The position numbers and the translations under genes are program-made. From positions 82,001 to 146,000 of the forward strand of contig JABSTR010003179.1 of NCBI GenBank assembly GCA_013339765.2: a stretch of DNA of 64,000 bases, in the 5' to 3' direction. Origin of the DNA: Haemaphysalis longicornis (lineage: Eukaryota > Arthropoda > Arachnida > Ixodida > Ixodidae). This document shows, in pieces, positions 24,334 through 35,731 of the stretch. A model generated the notes under the pieces. That model was not told where the DNA came from. It searched no databases and saw nothing but the letters and a program-made list of their open reading frames with translations. The first letter of the stretch is position 1, and each line of letters starts with the position of its first letter.

Positions 24334-25176
24334 TGTCTAACTTCGCTAGTGAAGTGTGTTCACGACAGTAGAACTATATCGCTGAGGTAAGAGGTGCGAT
24401 GCGGGAGGGTGAAGGGTGGAAAGCGTTTGTTCCCGCGCTCTATTTTTCTTTTTTATAGTGGCATACGTACGTTCCTTGCAAAGGCTGGGGAGGGGAAGGA
24501 ATTGAGTAACGCGCAGCGCGGTAACTGTCGCGGAGACCGGACCGTAACGGCGCCAAAAGAAAGGCTCGGCGAAGAAGTCGAGTTTTGAGAGCGGCTAGAA
24601 GTCAATTTATTCCCGGTCGTCGAGGGAGCCGTGAAGTCGTGTCGCGCCAGTTAATTTATTCGGAGATGGCAGAAAATAAACGAGGGCGACGATTGCGCGG
24701 GGTAAAAAAGGCGGAGTAGGCGGCAATGGAGCCTTGATAGAGCACCTTTTGCGCGAAATTAAATCAGGTCAACGTTTAGCGTATAGTACCCCTATTTAAA
24801 CTTGGATGGCCAGGTTGCATCTGACTATTTACAAAGCGGCTCACGTCCCCTACTAATCCCGAACTCTTCCAAAATCCCAATTAATTCCAAAAGATCAATG
24901 CTACTTCGCACTGGAACATGGGATGCATTGTTCAATTTTACAATTCGCCGAAACTTTAACGCAGCTTTGAGGGAGGGAGGCAGCAGTGATTTTGGCCGTG
25001 GAGTCGACGTCGAATTGTGTTGAAGGCTGCGAGTCTGTGACAGTGGGTTCTGTAGTGCGGAAAGTGGGCGGTTGACGATGGGGCGTCGGCCAGGGCAGTG
25101 GGACAGACGAGCGCATTAGTAAAATGCAGGCGCCGCAACACGTAGTGGGGTCGAACCGCCCTCTCTATTTAATTAC
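19822..25176. other. unassigned region, GC- and pyrimidine-rich in part
   Basis: Long stretches at 20.2-21.2 and 23.3-24.2 kb are C/T-rich with C runs (21089-21106, 21761-21780, 24009-24022) and many overlapping open frames of low complexity. An AT-rich island lies at 22.6-23.1 kb. No conserved protein was recognised on either strand. Promoter or non-coding exon function for the CpG-rich parts is possible but unsupported. Confidence 0.4.
24264..24330. repeat. TC microsatellite
   Basis: TC tract of about 67 bases with one CC interruption. Confidence 0.97.
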
Positions 25177-25412
25177 CCGCCGCGGTGACTCACTGGCTAT
25201 GGCGTTGTGCTGCTGAGCACGAGGACGTGGGCTCGATTTCCGGCCGCGGTGGCGGCTTTTCTGATGGAGGCGAAAAGCAAAAACGCCAGTGTATGCGGAG
25301 ATTCCGGCGCACGGTAAATATCCACAGGTGGTCAAAATTAATCCGGAGCCCTCCATACGGCGCGCTTCATCGCCTGTGGAGCGTCGGCGCGTTAAACCCT
25401 ACGCGGCACACA
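25177..25412 (+). repeat. Ruka-like tRNA-derived SINE, most complete copy
   Basis: The tRNA-like head (GCGGTGACTCACTGGCTATGG with an A-box; GGGCTCGATTTCCGGCC with a B-box) is followed by the body motifs TTTTCTGATGGAGGCGAAAA, GGTGGTCAAAATTAATCCGG and GGCGCGTTAAACCC shared by the other copies in this window. It resembles the Ruka SINE described from Rhipicephalus ticks and is the main clue to the organism. Confidence 0.85.
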
Positions 25413-26472
25413 AGGTTCCGAACCACCCCGCAATTCAAGAATTAACGGCAACGCACTTTGTTCGTTGGCGTGCGTTGTTCAGCATAACACCGGCGCGAAG
25501 GGCGATTGAATGAATAAAATCTTTGATGAGAACAACGGGTGCTGCTGTTAGGGCACTCGCCCAATGCAGGGGGTAAGGCAAGGCAGGATTCATCTCGTCT
25601 TCCGTTTATTGCGCTGTTAGGCCAAACTGATTCAGTTAGTCAGACCATCACAGTGCTTCCTCGGTGTTTTAGGTGTGACGTCAGAACGGTTTAATAGCGT
25701 CAGAGTGATCGATATGCTTTGGCGATGACGAGATCGTATCAACTTGCTTCCCACGCCAGCGCCACGGCTCAGCTAACATCGCCGCTTTCATTAAATTTAT
25801 TCTCTCTCTCTCTCTCGCTCCAAAAAGACATGACCAGATGGGACTGCGGTCATTCTCCAAGGACAATATTTCGTGCGCTGCGCCCTGCAGTTTTAAGACG
25901 AGAGAAACAACGATAACTCTGAATTATGAGCATGTGTCATTTCTCTATGTGCGAGTACTAAGCCTGGGTTAGGTTTGGGGTTGCCATTTCTTGGTCAAAG
26001 CCCGCTGTTAATGTGTAATGTGTGCGGGGGCACGGGTCTGCAGTAGCGACGACCTCTATATAGTGTCCCTATGTACATTTGCTCCGGCATCTTCCTTCCT
26101 AGGCCGTAAAACTGGCCAGAAAGCCGGAGTACAAAACCCGAAATTCTGGCTCATAGGTGAGGACTCGTGGTTCTTACTCCAGAAGCAGATGACCGACCTG
26201 GGCTCGACCCAGAAATCGCCGGCAGAGTCGCCAGTTTGTGGTTTATTATTGGGCTGTTTAAATGTTAACACCACTGGATCCATTTAGTTGAGAATTCGTT
26301 TAAATGAATTAAATTTATTAGCCATGATACGGTAATGACAAGGCACAAAGAAAGAAGGAATGACACGTGCTGTGGCTTAGCAGTTTTAATTGGAATGCGC
26401 ATAGTTGCACTTCATTCGCGGTCAGTTTTAATTAACGATTGCGTAGCAGCTGTTCGCCAGGGAGAATCGTCC
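25413..26472. other. unassigned intergenic sequence left of the tRNA
   Basis: No gene was recognised. A TC tract lies at 25800-25818. The frame at 26018-26287 is not convincing as coding. Confidence 0.35.
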
Positions 26473-26544
26473 AGCAGAGTGGCGCAGTGGAAGCGTGCTG
26501 GGCCCATAACCCAGAGGTCCGTGGATCGAAACCACGCTCTGCTA
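26473..26544 (+). tRNA. initiator tRNA-Met (CAT)
   Basis: A 72-nt cloverleaf with no intron. The acceptor stem AGCAGAG pairs perfectly with CTCTGCT (26537-26543), with discriminator A. The anticodon CAT is at 26505-26507 in loop CCCATAA on a CTGGG/CCCAG stem; the three consecutive G-C pairs above the anticodon and the T-loop ATCGAAA (instead of TTCGA) are hallmarks of the eukaryotic initiator. The internal A and B boxes look intact and a long T run from 26547 gives a good RNA polymerase III terminator. It delivers the first methionine in translation initiation. It lies between repeats but shows no sign of being a SINE head. Confidence 0.95.
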
Positions 26545-27059
26545 CGTTTTTTTTTTTTTTTTCTGTGCCCGACACGAGAGGCGGAGCATGCATTTTTAGA
26601 GCCTCCGACTTCAGCAGAAATTGATAATTTTTGGAAAATTGGTAATTATAGAAATCAGCAGTAATTAATTAACGTGATAGTAATTGGTAATATTGCTGCA
26701 ATAGTCGATCAGTATGCGATACCTGCAAGCTAGCAAATTGGGTATATTTTTAAGCATTGAAATAAACCGCGGCGTGATCGTCGAAAAAAAGGGAACGATA
26801 TCAGTGTCTAGGGCTCGTCTTCGGAGGAAATGCCACTGCTGCAATCCAGTCCAGATCGGTTGTGTTTCCTTTTAGTTTTCGGCGCCAACCATTGTAAGAA
26901 AGTCTATGGCGCCAACAGGAGTGTCTTTCGGTCATTTTTCTGTCGTCTGCTCAAGCATGAGCGTCGTCTGCTAACCACCGCCAGAGGCACGTGCCGACTT
27001 GAGAGAGAGAGAGAAGAACGATCCGGCAAGATGTAGTCAGCGGCCACGCAGGGCTCGCA

Positions 27060-28010
27060 CTACGACTCTAGTGTGATTCGAATAAAGTCTCTTGTCACAC
27101 CGGGCCTTGGACTCGAGTGCTTGACAGGGGTATTTGGGTCCCGCTGCCGGTGAGTCCGGCGTGTGGTCTCCCGTTCTCTCTGTCTTGCCAGAGCCTCCTC
27201 GAGTTGCTGGATCGCCCACTTTTGCTGGTGGTAATTGTCCGAGCGAATGCACCGCTCTAGTCCCTCCGGGAGCCGGTCTCCTGGCACCCCGGCTCCCGCC
27301 ACGCAGTCTTCGGCTTCCTCGCCCCGTGCGGGATCGCCCGTGTTAGCAGTTCTTCCACACCTAGTGATGTGGCACAGAGTCGCGAGTTCACTGTCACATA
27401 CACTGCACACAGGCACTCACGAAAAGTTCGGGACACGCGTGCCTGGCCCACGCGGGAGTCAAAGCACACTTCACTGCAGGTGTCTTAGGAGCACCGTCTC
27501 CGCTCGAGAGAGGTCTCGATGCGGGTTCGGGGTACTCCCTCCTCGCCTCCCGATGTCTTCTGAGGATATCCCCGTAGTCCGTCAGGACGGCGCTCGTTGT
27601 CTTCTTCGTCAGGATCCGCGGTGACTTGCGTTTCGCCGGCCGGCACATGGTGAGCTCGCGGGCTGCAGCGTCTCTGCGTCGTCGTTGCGGTTTTCGACGT
27701 TTTCCAGCCGGCCCATGTGAGCCGGAAACCACTTGATGGTCGTTACGGGGCTGTGGGCTCGCGGATCCCGCGAGGCCCGTCCGAGTCTCACGATTCGTTC
27801 CGCTCCTCCCATACCGTACTCCTTGCAAAATTCCTGATCGCCGTCTTTGAATCGCTCAGGATCGTCTTGACGCCGGGTGTCGCCAGCGCCAGGCCGATCG
27901 CCGCTTCCTCGGCTTGGCCCGGGGTCTTCGCCCTCACCGACGCGGCGTTTGATCAGCTCGCCCGTGGACGATCTGACCACCGCTACGTGATGTGAAAGCG
28001 TTTCGCTGTA
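27060..28010 (-). pseudogene. LINE RNase H and C-terminal zinc motif fragment
   Basis: Reading leftward from about 28078, the minus strand gives ALARIYRHDDAAAHVDVAKY, then the RNase H core (AEEAAIGLALATPGVKTILSD, SKTAI) and KWFPAHMGRLENVENRNDDAE, followed by a CSVCDSELATLCHITRCG motif near 27390. The pieces are in different frames, so it is decayed. ALARIY continues logically from the end of the plus-strand RT segment (RRLARARA), supporting a single inverted insertion. Confidence 0.75.
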
Positions 28011-28084
28011 GTCGGGTACTTCGCCACGTCCACGTGGGCCGCGGCGTCGTCGTGTCTGTAGATCCTGGCCAGGGCTTGTCGCCC

Positions 28085-29215
28085 TGGCAAGGACAACCGA
28101 GCCATCCTGGGCCTAGACCTTCAGGCGGCCTTTGACAACGTCAAACACTCGGCAATCCTCAAGCAATTCTCTCGTCTGGGCCTGGGCGGAAAGATCTTAC
28201 AATTACGGTCCGCGCTTTCTTGTCGAATCGCACGGCAAGACTGTCGCTGGGAGACGAAAGCTCGAGGAAAGAAGACTCGGAAGCATAGGAACACCGCAGG
28301 GCTCAGTGAAGCTCGCCGTTCCTATTTAACACGGTGATGATCGAGGTCGCCAAACGCTGAAGGCGCTGGGCCCCGACGTCCGTCACTGCATATACGCAGA
28401 CGATGTCACCAATTTGGGTGACGGAGGGGGAGCGACGGGAGAAATCGAATCGGAACCTTCAGGAGGCGGTTTTAGAGCGGTGGAGCACAGGCTTGCGCTG
28501 CTCACCGCAAAAATCGCAGCTCCTGGTGCTGCCGCCACCGGGGCCGATACAGGAAGACGGCGGCGCAAGAGGCGGCCAAGAACATCGCTTACGAACGGAA
28601 GACGGCGAACTCATCCCGCACGTCCCCGGGCATCAAGATTCTCGGCATGCACGTGGACGGTGTCCAAACCAACACCACGGCGCTGAGAAACATGATCACG
28701 AAAATCGGAATAACGACCCGCTTGGTTAAGCGAGTGTCGTCGAGATACAACGGCATGAACGAGCGAGGGCTCTTGCGCCTTCTGCAGACCTTCGTCGTTA
28801 GCCAGGTCGCATACGCAGGAGCCTTCCACCGATGGACGAGATCGGAGGAAGGCAAGATCGACGCAGCCATACGCAAAGCGTACAGGAGCGCCCTGGGACT
28901 TCTCCCGGGGACGAAGACGTCGGCCTTGCTGGATCTGGGAGTGCACAATACACTCTCGGAGATCAGCGAGGCCCAACGCATGTCCCAACTGGCGCGGCTG
29001 AGCTGCACGAGAACGGGCAGGAGCATCCTCGACATGGCTGGCATCAACCCGCCCAAAGGAAGAACAGCGACACGAGCGACAGAATACCGCTCGGAGACGA
29101 GGAGGCGAGGGGAATCATCGTGTTCCCTATGCCGAAGAACGTAGACCCGGAGAGGGACAGGGAAAGGCGCCTAGCAAGGGCACGTGCCGACTTCGTCAGC
29201 GCTGTGACGCAACCA
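28085..29215 (+). pseudogene. LINE reverse transcriptase fragment (inverted 5' segment)
   Basis: The plus-strand frames give KDNRAILGLDLQAAFDNVKH (motif A), GTPQGSV at 28288-28308, and HCIYADDVT with the catalytic YADD at 28393-28404. The later stretch RYNGMNERGLLRLLQTFVVS and AYRSALGLLPGTKTSALLD is the thumb and connection region, ending PKNVDPERDRERRLARARAD. At least two frameshifts (about 28230 and 28420) separate the motifs. Its continuation (RNase H) is on the opposite strand to the left. Confidence 0.85.
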
Positions 29216-29250
29216 GGAAGTCTGGGTGACGAGAGTAACAACGGGGACTG

Positions 29251-31288
<2,038 letters not shown>

Positions 31289-31370
31289 GCGGTGAACGTG
31301 CGTGCAAAAGTTAACAAATATATTGTTCTCCCCTCGCGAGAGTATGGCCACTGGTATGGCTAACGAGAGC

Positions 31371-31420
31371 CCTCCAAGGAAGAGCGTCCATGCCCTCCAA
31401 GGAAGAGCGTCCACGTTGCG
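31371..31420. repeat. 24-bp direct tandem duplication
   Basis: CCCTCCAAGGAAGAGCGTCC occurs twice, at about 31371 and 31395, followed by ATG and ACG respectively. Confidence 0.85.
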
Positions 31421-32226
31421 TAAGCCGGTTCGATGAAACATGGATGAAACCCTTTTCCTCCCTCGATCGCATCGGCTGCGCACCGCTCGCTTTTTCTTCT
31501 TTTTTTCTCCTTTCGCCGCGCACACCCTCGCTCTCCGCCCCCGACCCTTAGAGCATTTTTCGACGCGTATTTTCGGAAACTGGAGACAATTCTGAGAAGA
31601 GCGAGAATAAGCGTTCAACCTACAATGCCGGAGACAAAGAAGGAAATTTTAAAAAAATATTTTTACCACGCGGTGTCGAAACTCCGAGCGGCTCCTCTAA
31701 ACGATCGAATTCGAGGAGATCGGCCGGATACGGGTGTAAGAGTGGCGCGGGTCAAAATCCGATTTGCGTTATGTAGCTAGACATATTCATGCGAGTACAA
31801 GCGAAGCAAGTTGCTAGGGTATTCTACCGTATACCCGCGCAAGTAGAGAGAGCGAAAACCGGACGACTGTAAGAGGCGATTACTGCGTTCGCTGTGACGC
31901 AATGACAGCAGCAGCGCTCCAGCTTTGACGTTGCGCAGAGTGCGGGGGAGTAGGAATTGCGTCAGGCGCACCGTCTGCGCCTGAAGAGAAATCGATGAGC
32001 GACTACTGGTCGGCACGAGGAAGACCTTTTGAGGCCGGACACGGGTTGCTGTTATAAGCGGGTGTGGCAATAATGGGCCTGTTCGATTTGCAGTCGCGGA
32101 CTGGCCGCGGATAGTCCGAGGCGGGTAGTCCGAGGATTCCCCGAAGCCATAGAGATACATTGGAAAAACGAATGCCGGACTGCTTCTCGGTGTGGCTGAG
32201 GTGTATCCCCAGATTGTAAATTCGAA

Positions 32227-32407
32227 CAGGGCCGTAGCCACAATTTTTTTCCCGGAAGAGGGGGAGGGGGGGGGTATGGATTATTGGAAGGGAGGAAATT
32301 TGCCGAAAGAAGTACAAGTCTGGCTCACGGGCTGCCCGGAAAAAAATTCGGAAAGGGTTCGCCTCCCCCCCCCCTTTACCCCTCCTCCTTCTCGGGCTAC
32401 GTCCCTG
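32227..32407. mobile_element. short inverted-repeat element (CAGGG[C/A]CGTAGCC ends)
   Basis: The left end CAGGGCCGTAGCC (32227-32239) and the complement of the right end GGCTACGTCCCTG (32395-32407) differ at one base. The interior is G-, A- and C-rich with homopolymers. Length is 181 bp with no coding capacity. No target duplication was evident. Confidence 0.5.
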
Positions 32408-35400
32408 AACATAGATAAGCATGACGCGTGTAGTTCTACCCCGACCTCCCAATTCTACCCCCAAAATAAAGCAATACCTCTGTTCTGAACTGCTCCGTTG
32501 CGTACTACGGATTAATGTACACGCCGAAATCTGTACCACTCATAAAAGTGCTCCCGTGACTTCTTTCGCGCGCGTGTTGGAAATGCATAAAACGGCGCTT
32601 GGCTGGAATTTTAAATGTATGCAACGCGGGAATTTCCCTCAATGAGCTCGAGTAGCAACACGTCGTTACAACGAGGTTAAAAAGAGAGAAGGAGTTACTT
32701 CTTATTACCATTGTTTCGTTGCAACCATTGTCTACGTGAAGTATAAATAATACAAAACAATTGCGCTCTCTTGTTATATCCTTTACTTCCGACTGTTTTG
32801 TTTAAAGCGCTTTAACTTAGTTGAGGCGGCTGGGTGGGTTCGCCGGCGTCGTGGAGTGTGCACTGCTTCGAGTTAACATACTCATGCGCGATGCTTTTCG
32901 TCCTCGTTTGATACGACACGAAACACGCGAAAATCTTCCCGGCACACATAGACAACGTAAGCCTTCCACACAAAATAATTTCATTAATAATAACCTTAAT
33001 TGCACGCGAAATACGAACTCACGTTGCGTGGGTTGCATTTGCTGAAATGACAGCACAATCCCCCGCCGTTTTCTCCTGCCAAGCACATGGCAAGCGGGAA
33101 CAAATTCATCCTTGTTAAAGCAATCGGAAATCACTTTGGCGTTTAAACGTTAATGCGCCCGCTGTGACGGGGTTGAAGAGGTCTCTCGAGGCGGAGAAGA
33201 GGGGAAAAGATCGCGAATCGAAAGGGTTCGCCCCAAACAAATAAGCAGAAACACGGCGACGAACAGAGGGGAGCGCAAGCAACTACGTGAGTCGTCGCGA
33301 TAGCGCGTTTCAGCCGCCGATGCCGCGACTGTACTTCGCGCTTTTTTTTTTATTTATTACCGGCGCGCGACGGGAGCTGGGGTGAAAACAAAAACTAACC
33401 GCGCGATGGAAAAAAAGTTCACAAAGAGAGCAAGGAGGTTCGGTGGCAGCGCCGACGACCACATTTCGTTGGCGAGGGCGTCAGCAGCAAGAGCGAGTCT
33501 AGCAGACAAACAAAGCGACAATTTGGGCGTTTGAGCTGGCGCGCGGCGAACCGCCGCGCGTTAAAAGAAGCGTGGCATACTAAAGGGAGCGAGAGAGGGT
33601 TGCGATGAAAACACGCAGAAATGAAGTGGCCGAAACGCGCGCGTGCGAGCAACCCGGGGTCTCCTGTGCGCATGTGCGCGGCGACGGCTCGTAGGTCGGC
33701 ACGACGCCTTCGATGCCTCTCTCCTCTCCTGCCGCCGGCAGCGCAGTCCGGTCGATATTCTCGCGCACAGACATCAGCCCCCCACGCAGCGCTACTGGCT
33801 GCCGGGCGGTTTCTATATTTTCGACGAACCTGCGACCGGCCGAGGGAGCGAACGGCGAAGTGAAAATGAAGGTCGGGGACGTCTGCGAAACGCCGCTAAC
33901 AATTTCGGAGAGCGTCGTCACTCGGATGCGCCTAATGAATACTGCCCCGCTCTCCGAACGAGGGCCGCTCGTTCGTCCGCTGATATTTGACTCGGGATTT
34001 TTTTTCGTGCTCTTGATTACTTGCAATGCGTGGCTGATTTTCTCTTCCACGTGCCCGCGACTTCTTACGCAAGCCGTCCTACCATATTGCGTGAAAAGGA
34101 GATTCAAAAGGCCATTCACAGCGGAGCAACGTCACAAGTCGTCTCGCAAATCTGTGCATGGTCGTGTTACATAAAAAGTGCATGACGCGGGGGCGTGTCA
34201 TCACTTCTTGTATAAAGCCCATATCCCGACATAAAGTATCTTTAAAGCAAAATGTCGAAGCCCTTTTCATACTAACGCTGTGGGTTCATGTGTGCAGGCT
34301 ACGATCGCAAGGTCTCACAAGGTTACCGTATTCTAATTCTCTGCATACATTGCAATAAATACATTTAATTTTCTGTTGGTTGTATGGATGTTTTGTTGTT
34401 CGTTTTATAGCGTTCAGCTTTGCTTCAAGCCATGCATAATCATTGGTTGCTGTTTGTTGTGTCCTCGAGTTTTCAGCTGTCTTCAGACGAAGAAATCAAA
34501 GCATGACTGCTGGCAATTGTACGTCTGTTGATTCGTACAACCAAATAAAATTGGGTGCAAATATCAAATAATTATTGTTTTGCGTCGTTTGTTATTATTG
34601 CTTTAAGAGCTGGGCCCCCGAGGGACATTAGCACAAAAATATAAATAAATAAACAGCGCGATTTTCTTCACACACAAAGCTTTCATAACAATGCTGGCAA
34701 CAATGACAAAGGGCAATCAGCTGATCGTGGTTTTGGTTTTGTCAGCGCACTAGCAGACGATATTGACTCGATTTCTTTGTCGACGTTTGCGCAGCCATAA
34801 TTAAAATATATTAATGAATAAATGCATAATAGTTCAGTTTTTGAAATATTCGGTAATTAGCCATTGCAGACAAATGACACCGAAAATAAGCCGCCGAGCT
34901 AAGAAGCGGAGCGATAATAAATTATGCAAGTAACTGGTATATTATGCGCAATCACGTACTTCTATTTGGCCCCTGGCAAATATGCAACGAAACACTGGAA
35001 GAAATGAAGACTGAGTCAATTAAAAACTAGTTTTCGTAATTGCTTCACACCAAACGCACACGCAACTTTGTGACAGAGCATTTGTTTGTTTATATCGCGA
35101 AAAAGAGCACCAACCGAACAAGCGTTGCGCTAGTTCGCCCAATTATGTGCCCCAATCTTGAACAAGTAAAGCAGTAGATTCATAATTTTGTCTGCCAAGG
35201 CGCGTCATAATGTAAGGTATAAATCAGGTATTGTTTCTACAGTTGTCAGTTGGCAAATAAGCATCAAAACATAAACGTTGCTGCAGCGCAAGCGAATAAA
35301 AATAACCCCAAACATTGAATATGGCGCGAAGGCGCGGAGTGATACACTAACGTTTTCACAGCGAGAAACAAAAACTGGGTTGTTCAAGCCTATAAAAACA

Positions 35401-35479
35401 TTAGAAGTAAATAATAAAAATAACTTAATATTAGCAAGTTAGTAGGCTTTGAGGGAGCATTTTATGAAGGTAAAAGCTT
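32408..35479. other. unassigned region upstream of trx
   Basis: A GC-rich block at 33.2-34.1 kb has a 179-codon minus-strand frame (34119-33580) without recognisable domains; 34.2-35.4 kb is AT-rich. No repeat ends or conserved exons were recognised. Confidence 0.35.
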
Positions 35480-35563
35480 TTTTTGAGTGGCTTCAGGCTT
35501 GAAACATTCCGCACTAGGTTTTGAAGCGCACAGCCGAGTGGTGTCGCGATAACACCATCCAAA
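35480..35563 (+). promoter_or_regulatory. putative trx core promoter / 5' UTR
   Basis: The 80 bases before the start codon have no TATA box. They contain a near-palindrome GGTGTCGCGATAACACC (about 35539-35555) centred on TCGCGA. The start codon sits inside CAAAATGGCGCG, close to the YY1/Pho consensus (AAnATGGCG), a site often found at the 5' ends of TATA-less genes. The start of transcription cannot be located from sequence. Confidence 0.35.
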
Positions 35564-35731
35564 ATGGCGCGACTGCGCTTCCCAGGCTGTCCTGGCCAGC
35601 GTATTGGAAGAAACGGTGTTACTTACGATGACAATAAGAATCGTCTACAGTGTGATCCATCGTTAAGTGCTGTGTCCAACCTTCAGAGGAGTTACAACAG
35701 TTTTTATGAGCTGTTTGGAGCGTCAGACGAG
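35564..35731 (+). CDS. trx: trx exon 1: start codon, menin-binding motif
   Basis: This exon codes for 56 residues and ends in phase 0 before a GTACGT donor. Residues 3-11 read RLRFPGCPG, matching the human KMT2A N-terminal menin-binding motif (RWRFPARPG): the Arg-x-Arg-Phe-Pro core and the final Pro-Gly are kept. Residues 39-52 (NLQRSYNSFYELFG) resemble the KMT2A segment NLRRFRAVFG that precedes its LEDGF-binding site. The ATG was chosen because it places the motif at the extreme N-terminus as in vertebrates, and its context (CCAAAATGG) is good for initiation. Menin and LEDGF binding are inferred from motif similarity. Confidence 0.85.

Larger units (their letters stand above)
27000..29250 (-). 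mobile_element. truncated, 5'-inverted LINE with RNase H
   Basis: The 3' half lies on the minus strand (about 28080 to 27040) and encodes RNase H pieces (EEAAIGLALATPGVKTILSD and KWFPAHMG) and a C-terminal zinc-like CSVCDSELATLCHITRCG. The 5' half (28085-29215) lies on the plus strand and encodes the reverse transcriptase. Sense and antisense segments abut at about 28080. This is the arrangement expected from twin priming during LINE integration. Several frameshifts are present. The 3' boundary near a GA-rich tract at 27000-27015 is approximate and no target duplication was identified. Confidence 0.78.

Noticed and set aside
33580..34119. 179-codon minus frame upstream of trx as a divergent gene
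   Set aside because: No domain or conserved motif; GC-rich composition explains the open frame. A real 5' exon cannot be excluded.
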